A stretch of 64,000 nucleotides of DNA from Verrucomicrobiaceae bacterium (GCA_027484445.1 JAIXSY010000041.1:62001-126000); one strand, 5' to 3'. Shown: positions 8,343-17,343, counted from the first letter of the stretch. Numbers and translations: made by a program. The notes: generated by a model not told the origin, from the letters alone.

Positions 8343-9149
8343 TTATTTACCCATGGCCACTCCACCAGGAGCTGAAGTAGCCCCAGACCAGATTGGACTT
8401 GGATCAAACCAAGGCTTTGGCTCAACTCCAGGTTGCTTGACGCTGATCATCTGACGATCCCAAACGGCGAGTTCACCAAACAGCTTGCTAATGCCCTGAC
8501 GGTTGGAATCATCGAGCGCCATCGTGATGTAAAAACCACCTCCGGGTTGTGTAGGAACGATACCCTCGACAAAAACGCGCTCAGGGGGAACGCTGGTACT
8601 GTATGGCCATTCGACTCGACGGCGCTCAGGATCAGCAGAATCAAGAAGCAAATAACGCTTCGTGTGGTCAAGCCACACCAAAACTCGTCCACAAGTGGCA
8701 ACTTCATCTTCGAAGGAAGCGAAACGACCGTCTTTGCGAGAAAGATTGACGCCACGAATGTCGAGAGACGCGACCAATCGGAAATAAGGCATTTCGATTT
8801 TCGGGTCACCAAGACCTGGCTGGCGATCCGCATTGGGCTGGCATGTGAGCAAAAGTTTAGAAACCTCACCGGAACCCACGATCAAACCATAAGGATTGCG
8901 CTTTCCAGCGTTCCCGAGATTCGAATCATAAGCATTGATTTTGGTATCATAGGTCAAGTCACTGGCGATTTTGACCTTACCGATCGTGCCGAAACGCGAT
9001 CCATAATAACGATAATAGCTGGTGGGGCGCATCATGGTGGGCCCCCAGCCAAAACCGACTGGATTGCCCCATTGAGCGCTAGCTGTAACAGCGGTGAAGA
9101 CCGTCGCAGCAAAGACGCAAATCGCGAAGATGGGAGATTTTGTTTTCAT
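8343..9149 (-). CDS. Secreted protein of unknown function
   Basis: Not recognised. 268 residues from the chosen ATG at 9149, which opens a clear signal peptide (MKTKSPIFAICVFAATVF, cleavage expected after ASA before QWGNPVG). The mature part begins with a Gly/Pro/Tyr-rich stretch (GFGWGPTMMRPTSYYRYYGS). It then runs through beta-like segments with VLVWLDHTKRYLLLDSADP and a Pro-rich C-terminus. No anchor follows, so it is probably periplasmic or outer-membrane associated. It stands alone between a terminator and a 240-bp region upstream. The open frame extends further 5' but lacks support there. Confidence 0.7.
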   Translation of the reverse strand: MKTKSPIFAICVFAATVFTAVTASAQWGNPVGFGWGPTMMRPTSYYRYYGSRFGTIGKVKIASDLTYDTKINAYDSNLGNAGKRNPYGLIVGSGEVSKLLLTCQPNADRQPGLGDPKIEMPYFRLVASLDIRGVNLSRKDGRFASFEDEVATCGRVLVWLDHTKRYLLLDSADPERRRVEWPYSTSVPPERVFVEGIVPTQPGGGFYITMALDDSNRQGISKLFGELAVWDRQMISVKQPGVEPKPWFDPSPIWSGATSAPGGVAMGK

Positions 9150-9299
9150 GGGACTTGCAAGCTTGAGAATGACTTTGGGTCGGAGGGTATTACAGCACGA
9201 GTGATTCCAACCGCCAACTTCTTCTTTGAGATTTTTTCGTCTATTTTTGAGAACCAAGCCTAGCAAGCGATGGTTCATTTATCTTAAATAGAGATGCTT

Positions 9300-9458
9300 A
9301 TGTCCCACGAAGACGCCCAGCAAAAGCTGGAATCTCAAAAGGACCCGAGCCAATTCTCAAAGGGGCCAAACCCCATTGAATTCAATATCGAATGCCGCGA
9401 GAAGCCGCGCACGCGCTCATGTCCTCCACACGCACGCCTGCACTGGGCTTCATCCTGA
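9300..9458 (+). CDS. Possible short protein upstream of MFS gene
   Basis: A 52-codon frame begins with ATG at 9300 (MSHEDAQQKLESQKDPSQFS) in the otherwise empty 9150-9418 region and runs into the MFS gene in another frame. The first ~30 codons look plausible as protein; the end does not. It could be a leader peptide or chance. No clear Shine-Dalgarno is seen. The rest of 9150-9300 shows no feature beyond an AT-rich stretch suitable for divergent promoters. Confidence 0.15.
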   Translation: MSHEDAQQKLESQKDPSQFSKGPNPIEFNIECREKPRTRSCPPHARLHWASS

Positions 9459-10639
9459 TCACGCTCACGCTCGATATTCTCGGCATCGGGTTGATCGTGC
9501 CGATTTTACCGAAGCTGGTCAAAGAGTTCAGCGGTGGAGACACGGCGGCGGCTTCGCAGGCGGCGGGATGGCTGAGTGCATTGTATGCGATGATGCAGTT
9601 CGCGTTTGCACCGCTGCTCGGCTGCCTTTCGGACAAGGTGGGAAGGCGTCCGGTGATCTTGATTTCGCAGTTTGGTCTGGCGCTGGATTATCTACTGCTG
9701 GCCTTCGCACCGACGATGGCGTGGTTTGTGGCGGGAAGGATCATCGCGGGCATCACAGGCGCGAATTTCTCCGCCGCGACGGCTTACATCGCGGATGTGA
9801 GCCCGCCGGAGAAACGGGCGGCGAACTTCGGGCTGATGGGCGCGGCCTTTGGCATCGGGTTCATCATCGGGCCGCTGATTGGCGGCTCGCTGGGCCAGCT
9901 CGGCACGCGGGTGCCGTTTTACGCGGCGGCGGCACTCACGGCGGCGAACTGGCTTTACGGCTGGTTCATTTTGCCGGAGTCGCTGAAGGTGGAGAACCGC
10001 CGCGCCATCGACTGGCAGCGCGCAAATCCATTCGGGGCGATCTTTAGCCTGCGCTCCCGTCCGCGCGTGCTCTGGCTGGCGGTTTGTGCGCTGCTGTCAT
10101 TCATCGCGCACACGGTGTATCCGAGCGTGTGGGTGCTCTACACGGAGCATCGCTATGGCTGGACGCCGCTGTGGAATGGCGTGTCGCTCGCGGCAGTGGG
10201 TTTGTGCGCGGCGTTTGTCTCCGCATGGCTCACGGGTAAGGTGACGGCGAAGGTGGGCGACTGGCGCACGGCTTTCATCGGGCTCGCGGTCGCTGTGGTG
10301 GCCTATGTGGGCTACGGACTTGCCTCCAGCGGCTGGATGGTCTTCATCGTCATCGCGGTCGGCTCGATCGGTGGGCTCGCAGGGCCTGGGGTGCAGAGTT
10401 TGATCTCGAACTCTGTCGGCGATGACGAGCAAGGCACCATGCAAGGTGCGATCACCAGCCTGGAGAGCATCTCCGGCATCATCGGGCCACTGATCGCCAC
10501 ACAGCTCTTCAGCCACTTCATTGATGCAAAGCGAGCCGTGCAGGTGCCGGGCGCGCCGTTCTTCAGCGCGGCGTTGATCGGGCTGCTGGCCTTCCTAGTG
10601 GCGCTGAAGGCGCGGCGCGTGCATGAAGCCGCCGCATGA
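9419..10639 (+). CDS. MFS transporter, TetA/multidrug type
   Basis: 406-residue 12-helix major facilitator. The N-terminus (LTLDILGIGLIVPILP) and the loop LSDKVGRRPVIL match motif A and the D-x-x-G-x-G-x-x-x-P start of the TetA/DHA1 subgroup. The second half contains GKVTAKVGDWRT and GPGVQSLISNSVGDDEQGTMQGA, a segment typical of TCR/Tet efflux pumps. It probably exports a drug or metabolite by proton antiport; the substrate is unknown. ATG 9419 fits the family N-terminus better than ATG 9392. Its stop overlaps the start of the next gene (ATGA at 10636), giving an operon with a DNA glycosylase-like gene. Confidence 0.88.
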   Translation: MSSTRTPALGFILITLTLDILGIGLIVPILPKLVKEFSGGDTAAASQAAGWLSALYAMMQFAFAPLLGCLSDKVGRRPVILISQFGLALDYLLLAFAPTMAWFVAGRIIAGITGANFSAATAYIADVSPPEKRAANFGLMGAAFGIGFIIGPLIGGSLGQLGTRVPFYAAAALTAANWLYGWFILPESLKVENRRAIDWQRANPFGAIFSLRSRPRVLWLAVCALLSFIAHTVYPSVWVLYTEHRYGWTPLWNGVSLAAVGLCAAFVSAWLTGKVTAKVGDWRTAFIGLAVAVVAYVGYGLASSGWMVFIVIAVGSIGGLAGPGVQSLISNSVGDDEQGTMQGAITSLESISGIIGPLIATQLFSHFIDAKRAVQVPGAPFFSAALIGLLAFLVALKARRVHEAAA

Positions 10640-11736
10640 GGATGAAAGCGCTACAAACGATCACGCAGCTGCAGGCACGACGCTTCATGATCCGAGCGAC
10701 GGGTCTGGAGGGTGCGTTTGCCGATGTGGCATCGGCGCTGCGGCATTTGGGGTTTGTGCAGATCGATCCCATCAATGTCTGCGGTCGCATGCAGGATCAC
10801 ATCTTGCGGCATCGCGTTCGCGGCTATCGCGAGGAGGATCTGATGCGGCATGTGCATCGCGAAGGGCTTCGCGAGGCTTTTGAGCATCATTTGCCGGATT
10901 CGAGCAACCTCGCAGCGCTGCCGCTGGAGGCATGGCCGCATCTTCAAAGTGCCATGCGTGCCCGCGAGCGCAGCGACAGCAGCTGGTCCGGCAAACTCAC
11001 CGCAGAGGAACGAAAGCTGGCGGCGCGAGTGCTGGCTCGGATGGCGGAGGAAGGCCCGCTATGCTCGCAGGACATCGAAAGCGCCCGCAAAGCGAAAAAC
11101 CATGCCTGGGACAGCACCACACTGGCAAAGAGCACGCTGCAAAAGCTCTTCTTCCATGGTCGCGTGCTCATCGCACGCCGCGATGGCCTTCGACGCTACT
11201 ACGATCTGGCGGAGAAAGTGCTGCCTGGGGCTGTTTTGAAGGCACCAGTGCCTACAAGCGAGGAAACGGCTCGCTGGCTGGCTTTGCTGAAACTGCGCCA
11301 GCGCCGTCTCGCGCTGCTCAAGGCAGCGGAACTGCGCGTGATCGCGAATGAAGTGGTTCCAGTGACGCTGGAGGGCTCCACCTTGCGCCTCCATCTGCTG
11401 CGCAGCGATCTTCCACTGCTCGATCAATCATCCGAAGCTCAAGAGACACCCAAACTCATCGCGCCGCTTGATCCGATCATTTATGACAGGCGCGTGACGG
11501 AGGCGCTGTGGGACTTCCATTATCGCTGGGAGGTCTATGTGCCGCCGCAGAAGCGTGTGCGCGGTTATTATGCGCTGCCGCTGCTGCATCGCGAACAGTT
11601 CATCGGCCACACGGATGTGAAGGTGGATCGCGAGGCCCGGAAAATGGAACTTTTGTCGCAACAGCCCGCGCGCAGCATCGCGGCGAAACAAGCCATCGCC
11701 AGTCTCGCAAGCTTCCTGGGAATGAGCGAGCAATGA
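10636..11736 (+). CDS. YcaQ/AlkX-like winged-helix DNA glycosylase
   Basis: 366-residue protein of the HTH_42 (YcaQ, AlkZ/AlkX) family, which removes bulky alkylated bases and unhooks interstrand crosslinks. The segment LGFVQIDPINV holds Q42-I-D44, matching the Q-x-D catalytic motif described for the YcaQ branch. Later family blocks are visible: HVHREGLREAFEHH, LIAPLDPIIYDRR, and FHYRWEVYVPPQKRVRGYYALPLL. It overlaps the upstream MFS gene by four bases. Pairing an efflux pump with a crosslink glycosylase is reminiscent of self-resistance to a genotoxin (inference), but no toxin biosynthesis genes are in view. Confidence 0.85.
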   Translation: MRMKALQTITQLQARRFMIRATGLEGAFADVASALRHLGFVQIDPINVCGRMQDHILRHRVRGYREEDLMRHVHREGLREAFEHHLPDSSNLAALPLEAWPHLQSAMRARERSDSSWSGKLTAEERKLAARVLARMAEEGPLCSQDIESARKAKNHAWDSTTLAKSTLQKLFFHGRVLIARRDGLRRYYDLAEKVLPGAVLKAPVPTSEETARWLALLKLRQRRLALLKAAELRVIANEVVPVTLEGSTLRLHLLRSDLPLLDQSSEAQETPKLIAPLDPIIYDRRVTEALWDFHYRWEVYVPPQKRVRGYYALPLLHREQFIGHTDVKVDREARKMELLSQQPARSIAAKQAIASLASFLGMSEQ

Positions 11737-11773
11737 ACACCCGGTCCGATTCTCCACCCTCCAAGCACCTCTC

Positions 11774-12280
11774 ATGAACCTCCTCACCAAATTCCGTGGC
11801 GACTCTGCTGCTCTGCCTCCGCGTGCTCCGGGCAAAGCGGTGTTGCTTGCTTTCATCGGTGGCTTTCTCGCCATCGCGATCATCGCGCTACTGGCGCAGA
11901 GTTTGCAGGTGGCGCTCGTGCTAGGCTCGTTTGGGGCAAGCTGTGTACTGATGTTTGGTTATCCAGATGTGCCGCTCAGCCAACCGCGCAATGTGATCGT
12001 CGGGCACGTGCTCAGCACCGTCATCGGGCTGGCGTTTGTGCATTTCTGCGGGCCGCATTGGTGGAGTGTGGCGCTTGCGGTGGGCACCTCCATCGCAGCG
12101 ATGATGATCACGCGCACGGTGCATCCTCCGGCAGGCTCGAATCCGGTGATTGTCTTTCTGATGCAGCCTGGCTGGGAGTTTGCCCTTTTCCCGACGCTGA
12201 TCGGCGCGGCGATTCTGGTGCTGGTGGCTTTATTTTATCACAATCTGACCCGCGAAGCTCGCTGGCCAAAGTATTGGTGA
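11774..12280 (+). CDS. HPP family membrane protein
   Basis: 168-residue integral membrane protein with four hydrophobic segments (near residues 22-42, 46-62, 74-90 and 140-157). It carries the family motif TVHPPAGSNP around residues 115-124, and a GSFGASCVLMFGYPDVPLSQPRNVIVGH block. Some HPP proteins take part in nitrite transport into plastids; in bacteria the role is mostly unknown. It is placed between the glycosylase gene and the sulfatases with short gaps and may be cotranscribed with them. Confidence 0.85.
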   Translation: MNLLTKFRGDSAALPPRAPGKAVLLAFIGGFLAIAIIALLAQSLQVALVLGSFGASCVLMFGYPDVPLSQPRNVIVGHVLSTVIGLAFVHFCGPHWWSVALAVGTSIAAMMITRTVHPPAGSNPVIVFLMQPGWEFALFPTLIGAAILVLVALFYHNLTREARWPKYW

Positions 12281-12298
12281 GCCCAGGCTAGAAAGCCG

Positions 12299-13702
12299 AT
12301 GCGACGTCGTTTCAGCGCGACCATGCGCTGTCTCGTTTTGCTCTTTGCCCTCTGCTCGTCACTCATCGCGGCGGAGAAGCCGAATGTGCTGCTCATCATG
12401 GCGGACGATCTGCGGGACTTTGGCGGAGCGTTCACGAAGGAGGTCGTGAAGACACCGAACCTCGACCGGTTGCGGGCTCGCGGCACGACGTTTGAGCGGG
12501 CGTATGTGCAGTATCCGGTGTGCAATCCGAGCCGCAGTAGCCTGATGGCTGGCCTGCGGGCGGAGCAGACGGGCATCGTGGGCAATGACATTCCTTTGCG
12601 GCAAAAGATGCCGGATGTCGTCACGCTGCCGCAGCTCTGCAAAGACGCCGGTTGGCAGTCGCACGCGTTTGGAAAGCTCTTCCATCTCGGCGGTGGCAAG
12701 AATGTGGAAGCGAAGCAGCGCTGGATGGACGCGGGTCGTTCCTGGCACACGGCGCAGGCTTTTGAAGCGACGAAGACAGGTCGCAAGATGCTCGAAGGCC
12801 GTGATGTGACCGGTGGGGCGTTGAAATGGTGCCAGTGGGGCGCGGCGGACGGCACGGATGATGATCAGCCGGATGGTCAGATCGCCGCCGCCACGGTGGC
12901 GATGATCGAGAAGCTCGGCGACACGCCGTGGTTCATCGGATGCGGCTTTATGAAGCCGCATGATCCCTTCATCGCGCCGAAGAAATACTTCGATCTGTAT
13001 CCCGCCGACTCGCTGAAGCCCTGGAGCGATCCCGCTGGCATGACGGCGGTGCGCAAGGAGAGCGTCGGCTTCGGCGACTACGGCACCGCTTTTGGCAAAT
13101 TCACCGAGCAGGAGTGGCGCGAGCTTTTCCGCGCCTACTGCGCCGGCACCAGCTTCATGGATGCGCAGCTCGGTCGTGTGCTCGATGCGCTCGACAAACA
13201 TCAACTTTGGGAAAAGACGATCGTCATCTTCGTCGGCGATCACGGCTACCACACCGGCGAGCGGCAGTGGTGGAACAAAAACACACTTTTTGAGCGCAGT
13301 TGCCGTGCGCCGCTCATCATCGCCGCACCAGGCATGAACGGTGGCCAGACGACGCGTTCGCTCGCCGAGTTCGTCGATGTGTATCCGACCGTCGCGGACT
13401 TCTGCGGCCTGAAAATGCCTCACCCGGCCGCGGGAGCCAGTTTGCGCCCCGTTTTGGCCGATCCCGCCGCGAGCATCAAAGACGCCGCCTTCACGCTCGT
13501 CACGCGTGGCGACAAACTTCACGGCCAAAGCATCCGCACCGCCCGCTGGCGCTTCACCCGCTGGAGCGATGGACCGACTGAGCTTTACGATCACGAAACT
13601 GATCCTGAAGAGCTTCACGATGTCTCCGCCCAGCATGCTGATGTCGTCGCGGAACTCACGGCGCGGATTCAAAAACTGCCATCATTCAGCTCCAAGCCAT
13701 GA
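12299..13702 (+). CDS. Secreted sulfatase, iduronate-2-sulfatase-like
   Basis: 467-residue type I sulfatase. A signal peptide (MRCLVLLFALCSSLIAA) precedes NVLLIMADDLRDFGG, with the metal-binding Asp pair. The active-site motif VCNPSRSSLMAG places the formylglycine-forming cysteine at residue 75. KPHDPFIAPKKYFDLYP, VGDHGYHTGERQWWNK and a C-terminal WRFTRWSDGPTELYDHETDPEELHD are typical of the iduronate-2-sulfatase/choline-sulfatase-like subgroup. It hydrolyses sulfate esters, probably of polysaccharides, outside the cytoplasm. It needs a formylglycine-generating enzyme, not seen here. Its stop overlaps the next sulfatase start. Confidence 0.93.
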   Translation: MRRRFSATMRCLVLLFALCSSLIAAEKPNVLLIMADDLRDFGGAFTKEVVKTPNLDRLRARGTTFERAYVQYPVCNPSRSSLMAGLRAEQTGIVGNDIPLRQKMPDVVTLPQLCKDAGWQSHAFGKLFHLGGGKNVEAKQRWMDAGRSWHTAQAFEATKTGRKMLEGRDVTGGALKWCQWGAADGTDDDQPDGQIAAATVAMIEKLGDTPWFIGCGFMKPHDPFIAPKKYFDLYPADSLKPWSDPAGMTAVRKESVGFGDYGTAFGKFTEQEWRELFRAYCAGTSFMDAQLGRVLDALDKHQLWEKTIVIFVGDHGYHTGERQWWNKNTLFERSCRAPLIIAAPGMNGGQTTRSLAEFVDVYPTVADFCGLKMPHPAAGASLRPVLADPAASIKDAAFTLVTRGDKLHGQSIRTARWRFTRWSDGPTELYDHETDPEELHDVSAQHADVVAELTARIQKLPSFSSKP

Positions 13703-15108
13703 AACTGCCGATTCTTCTCTTCACCCTCTTCGCTCTTTGCCCTCAGCTCTTCGCCGATACGAAGCCCAACATCGTCGTCATCGTCGCGGATGATCTCGGC
13801 TATGCGGATGTGTCGTTTAATCCGCAGCATCCGAAGGAAATCGTGACGCCGAATCTCGATTCGCTGGCCAAAGCGGGCGTGATTTGTCGGCAGGGTTATG
13901 TGACGGGGCATGTGTGCTCGCCGACGCGGGCGGGGCTGATGCTGGGGCGCTATCAGCAGCGGCTGGGGCTCTACACGGGCGGTGAGGCAGGGAGCGGCGT
14001 GCCGATGAGCGAGAAGCTCTTCCCGCAGTATTTGAAGCCTGCGGGCTATGCGACGGGCCAGTTTGGCAAATGGCACCTCGGGCCGGATCTGGCCTGGAGT
14101 CCGGCCCTGCGCGGTTTTGATGAAGTCTTCGGCTTTCTCGGTCGCGGGGCGCATGATTACTTCAAGCTCGATGACCCGAATGATCCGATCTATCGCGGCA
14201 CGGAGGTGGTGAAGGAGACCGGTTACCTCACGGATCGCCTCGGCGAGGAGACGGCGGCTTTCATCACGAAGCACAAGGCGGGGCCGTTCTTTGCCTACCT
14301 GGCCTTCAATGCCGTTCATGCGCCGTTGCAGGCACCGGAGGACGAGATCGCGAAGTTCAACACAGGCAACAAGGACCGCGATGCCCGACTCGCGATGGGC
14401 AAGCGCATGGACGATGCGATTGGCAAAGTCATGACGGCGCTCAAGGACGGTAGCGTGTGGGAAAACACGCTGCTCTTTTTCATCAGTGACAACGGCGGCC
14501 CGCTGGCGCAAAGCGCGGACAACACGCCGCTGCGTGGCGGCAAGCACACCGATTACGAAGGCGGCATCCGCGTGCCGTTTCTCATCTGCTGGCCTGCGCA
14601 GCTCAAGCCGGGCGAATGGCAGTCGCCAGTGTCAGCGCTCGATATTTTGCCCACGGCGCTCGCGGCGGCGGGAGTGAAAGTGGCTGCGACTTCAGTCGCA
14701 GGAGATTCGGCTAAAGCCGAAGCCACTTTGGATGGCATCAATCTGCTGCCGCTGCTCAAAGGCGAAACCAAGCCTCAATCGCGTGACTTCTTCTGGTGTT
14801 CCGGCAGTGACGAAGGCTGGTGGGCCGTGCGTTCGGGCGATTGGAAGCTCGTTGGCGAAAAAGGCACGATCAGCCTCTTTGATCTGAGCAATGATGTGTC
14901 GGAGGCCAACGACCTCGCCAAGCAGATGCCCGAGAAGGTGGCGGAACTCACGAAGCTCCACGATGCGTGGCTCGCGGAAATGGCAAAGCCCGTCAAAGCC
15001 GGTGAGAAGCGCTATGACATGGCGGCGAAGACCGATGAGAAGCCGAAGAAGAAAAAGAAGAACAAGAAAGAATCAATAGTTCGGCATTCCGCAGCGGGCA
15101 CGACGTAG
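13699..15108 (+). CDS. Secreted sulfatase, arylsulfatase A-like
   Basis: 469-residue sulfatase. The signal peptide is MKLPILLFTLFALCPQLFA. IVVIVADDLGYADV and HVCSPTRAGLMLGR hold the metal site and the formylglycine cysteine (residue 73), followed by GKWHLG and a late FISDNGGP. It overlaps the upstream sulfatase (ATGA at 13699), so they are coexpressed. Two oddities: a multi-hairpin palindromic element (14677-14729) lies inside the coding region in frame, encoding roughly VAATSVAGDSAKAEAT, and the C-terminus ends in a Lys-rich tail (KPKKKKKNKK) followed by about ten more residues. The tail and element look like additions to a standard sulfatase. Confidence 0.92.
   Translation: MKLPILLFTLFALCPQLFADTKPNIVVIVADDLGYADVSFNPQHPKEIVTPNLDSLAKAGVICRQGYVTGHVCSPTRAGLMLGRYQQRLGLYTGGEAGSGVPMSEKLFPQYLKPAGYATGQFGKWHLGPDLAWSPALRGFDEVFGFLGRGAHDYFKLDDPNDPIYRGTEVVKETGYLTDRLGEETAAFITKHKAGPFFAYLAFNAVHAPLQAPEDEIAKFNTGNKDRDARLAMGKRMDDAIGKVMTALKDGSVWENTLLFFISDNGGPLAQSADNTPLRGGKHTDYEGGIRVPFLICWPAQLKPGEWQSPVSALDILPTALAAAGVKVAATSVAGDSAKAEATLDGINLLPLLKGETKPQSRDFFWCSGSDEGWWAVRSGDWKLVGEKGTISLFDLSNDVSEANDLAKQMPEKVAELTKLHDAWLAEMAKPVKAGEKRYDMAAKTDEKPKKKKKNKKESIVRHSAAGTT
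14677..14729. repeat. Three-hairpin palindromic element inside sulfatase gene
   Basis: The outer arms AAAGTGGCT (14677-14685) and AGCCACTTT (14721-14729) enclose two perfect hairpins, GCGACT-TC-AGTCGC (14686-14699) and TTCGGCT-AA-AGCCGAA (14706-14721). Together they can fold like a cloverleaf. It is read through in frame by the sulfatase. Confidence 0.65.
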
Positions 15109-15110
15109 TT

Positions 15111-15150
15111 GGGACATTCCTGGCCCGTCTGAAGGGGACAGGAATGTCCC
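15111..15150. repeat. REP-like palindromic repeat, copy 1
   Basis: A 12-bp perfect inverted repeat (15111-15122 with 15139-15150, 16-base spacer) lies just after the sulfatase stop. The core CATTCCTGGCCCGTCT recurs in opposite orientation at 18789-18833. It may also serve as a terminator hairpin. Confidence 0.65.
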
Positions 15151-15247
15151 CGTTACGGACAGAAGGCGGGCCAAAATACCCCGGATAGATTGCTGCGGGG
15201 ATTTGCCGCATTTCCTTGGGCTGTCGGTATGCGAATTTACTGACGCT

Positions 15248-16696
15248 ATGGACTTCCCTTCTTTCTACATGGATCACCTCGCGGGTGGACGTTTGATCAT
15301 TGGTCTCATCGCGAGCCTGCATGTGCTCATCAATCATCCGCTGGCAGTGGGGGCGTATCCGCTGCTGACCTGGATGGAATGGTGGGCTCACAAAAACAAC
15401 CGGCCTGACATCGACCAGCTGGCATATCGCATCACGTTCATTGTTTTCATCGTCACGACGACCGTGGGCGCGATGACGGGCGTGGGGATCTGGCTCTCCA
15501 CTTCGCTGTTTGCGCCGTTTGCCATCGGGTCGCTGCTGCGGGTTTTCTTCTGGGGCTGGTTCTTAGAATGGTTCGTCTTCATTGCCGAGGTCGTGCTCAT
15601 CTGTTGGTGGTTCCTGAGCTGGAAAAAGGCGGACACGCCGGAGAAGAAGAAAAAGCACATCAAGATCGGCGTGGCGTTGAGCATCATGTCATGGCTGACG
15701 ATGGCGCTGATCGTGGCAGTGCTGGGCTTCATGATGAAGCCGGGCGAGTGGAACCAAACTCGCGCCTTTCTGGATGCGATGACAAATCCGCTCTACGCGC
15801 CGCAACTCGGCTTCCGCACGTTCTTTGCGCTGATGACGGCGGCGGTCTTCATCTGGTTCTCGGCGTTCTTTTTCACCAAAACGACCTCGGTGGGTGATGA
15901 TCGTCCTCGCAGGCTGCGTCGTTGGATCGTGTATCGCATGTCACACGTCGTGCTGGTGAGTCTCGTTGGCGTGCTGCTTTTTGGCACATGGTATTGGAAT
16001 AACATTCCTGAGACCATGAAAGCAAACAGCTCGGTGGCGCTGCTGACGCAGGACTTCATGAGCTGGCACGGCCAGTTTCAGTCGCTGCTGGGCTGGACGG
16101 TCATCGCTTTTGTCATCATCGGTCTAGGTGGGCTCAGTGATCTTTTCACCATGCCACGCTGGGCGCTGCTGATCCCGAGTTTCATGGGCATCTGGCTGCT
16201 CGGGCACTTTGAGCGGGCACGTGAGTTCATGCGCAAACCCTGGGTCATCGGCGAATACATGTATTCGAATGGCATTCACAAAGACGAGCTGGCTTTTCTG
16301 CAAAGCGAGGGCCTGCTGAAGCACGCGACGTATGTAAAGCACCGCGAGGTGACGGACGCGAACAAGGTTGAGTGCGGCAAGGATGTCTTCATGCTGGCCT
16401 GCTCCCGCTGCCACAGCACCACGGGGCTGAACAGCGTGCTCGACAAGTTCACCGCGATGTATGGCGGCGACAAGCCGTGGGACCCTACAGGCATGACGCT
16501 CTTCATCAAAGGCATGCACCAGACCCGCACCTACATGCCGCCCTTCCCCGGCAATGAAAAGGAGGCCGAGGCACTCGTCGCCTACATCCTGCAACTCCGC
16601 GAGAAGCCCGAGACGCTCCACGGGGCGCAAACCGAGGGCATCGTGATCGCTCCGCCCATCAAACAATCGAATCTAGCGGCCACAGCGGAACGCTGA
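15248..16696 (+). CDS. CydA-like membrane subunit fused to cytochrome c
   Basis: 482-residue respiratory membrane protein. The first ~330 residues hold about eight to nine transmembrane helices. They resemble cytochrome bd subunit I: a histidine in helix 1 (H25 in IASLHVLINHPLAVG, placed like the CydA heme ligand), TVGAMTGVGIW, and FFWGWFLEWFVFIAE with acidic residues as in the CydA FFLE segment. The C-terminal ~120 residues are a cytochrome c domain with CSRCH at 385-389 and a likely distal Met in TYMPPFPG. It probably passes electrons between quinol, c-heme and an oxidant at the membrane. ATG 15248 was chosen over a TTG at 15203. It pairs with 17467-18786 across one reverse-strand gene. Confidence 0.8.
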   Translation: MDFPSFYMDHLAGGRLIIGLIASLHVLINHPLAVGAYPLLTWMEWWAHKNNRPDIDQLAYRITFIVFIVTTTVGAMTGVGIWLSTSLFAPFAIGSLLRVFFWGWFLEWFVFIAEVVLICWWFLSWKKADTPEKKKKHIKIGVALSIMSWLTMALIVAVLGFMMKPGEWNQTRAFLDAMTNPLYAPQLGFRTFFALMTAAVFIWFSAFFFTKTTSVGDDRPRRLRRWIVYRMSHVVLVSLVGVLLFGTWYWNNIPETMKANSSVALLTQDFMSWHGQFQSLLGWTVIAFVIIGLGGLSDLFTMPRWALLIPSFMGIWLLGHFERAREFMRKPWVIGEYMYSNGIHKDELAFLQSEGLLKHATYVKHREVTDANKVECGKDVFMLACSRCHSTTGLNSVLDKFTAMYGGDKPWDPTGMTLFIKGMHQTRTYMPPFPGNEKEAEALVAYILQLREKPETLHGAQTEGIVIAPPIKQSNLAATAER

Positions 16697-16722
16697 ATGC
16701 TTTTGATCGCATCTCGGATGCC

Positions 16723-17343
16723 TCAAGACTTCGAGAGCCCTTCTGGCAGCTTCGCGAGCCGCTCCAGCTCGGTGATCTCGTGGAAGAACCACGGCTTGCC
16801 GCCCTTCACCTTGAAGAGGATCGTCTTGCTCGCATACTTCAAACCGTCGTGCTCCTTCCACTCGCTGAAGCGGTAGAAGTCGCCGCGCCAGTCGAGGCGG
16901 TGCAGAAGCGTGGTTTCCTTGTCGAAGTAGAAATCCATCGCGGGTGTCACGCTACCGCTCACACGCAGACCAGTGCAGGTTTTGCCCTCGTCGATGAGGT
17001 CGGGTATGATCTCGAACTTGGACTTTTCATCGACCAGCAAATCGAGCGACCACGCACGCACATCGTCCTTCGCGGGTTCATCGCCACGTTCCTTTTTGCC
17101 CAACCACCACTGGTCAGGCTGGGAATAGACAGACTCGCGTGTGGAGCGCTTCTTGCCTGCCGGAGGCTCCGGCTGGTCGCCAAAGTGGAAGATTTCATTG
17201 AAGCGAAAAATCTTGAGCAACTTGTCTTTTCCACCGACGGCCGAAAGGGCTTTCTCGACAAGCGGTTTCGGATCAACAGACGGATTCTGCGCCAACGTGG
17301 TGACTGAAGCAGCGACAAGGAAGAGGAGGAGAGGGCGGCACAT
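16723..17343 (-). CDS. Secreted protein of unknown function
   Basis: 206 residues, not recognised with certainty. The signal peptide is MCRPLLLFLVAASVTTLAQ, followed by VDPKPLVEKALSAVGGKDKLLKI, a helical start common in LolA-like or DUF-type periplasmic proteins. Later beta-like blocks include GLRVSGSVTPAMDFYFDKETTLLHRLDWRGDFYRFSEW, which recall the lipoprotein-carrier-type half barrel (weak). It lies antisense between the two cydA-like genes and diverges from the second. Whether it works with the cytochromes is not shown. Confidence 0.65.
   Translation of the reverse strand: MCRPLLLFLVAASVTTLAQNPSVDPKPLVEKALSAVGGKDKLLKIFRFNEIFHFGDQPEPPAGKKRSTRESVYSQPDQWWLGKKERGDEPAKDDVRAWSLDLLVDEKSKFEIIPDLIDEGKTCTGLRVSGSVTPAMDFYFDKETTLLHRLDWRGDFYRFSEWKEHDGLKYASKTILFKVKGGKPWFFHEITELERLAKLPEGLSKS

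Noticed and set aside
12359..13672. A 437-codon open frame on the minus strand opposite the first sulfatase
   Set aside because: It mirrors the codon periodicity of the sulfatase, has no family motif and no start context; the sense gene is clear.
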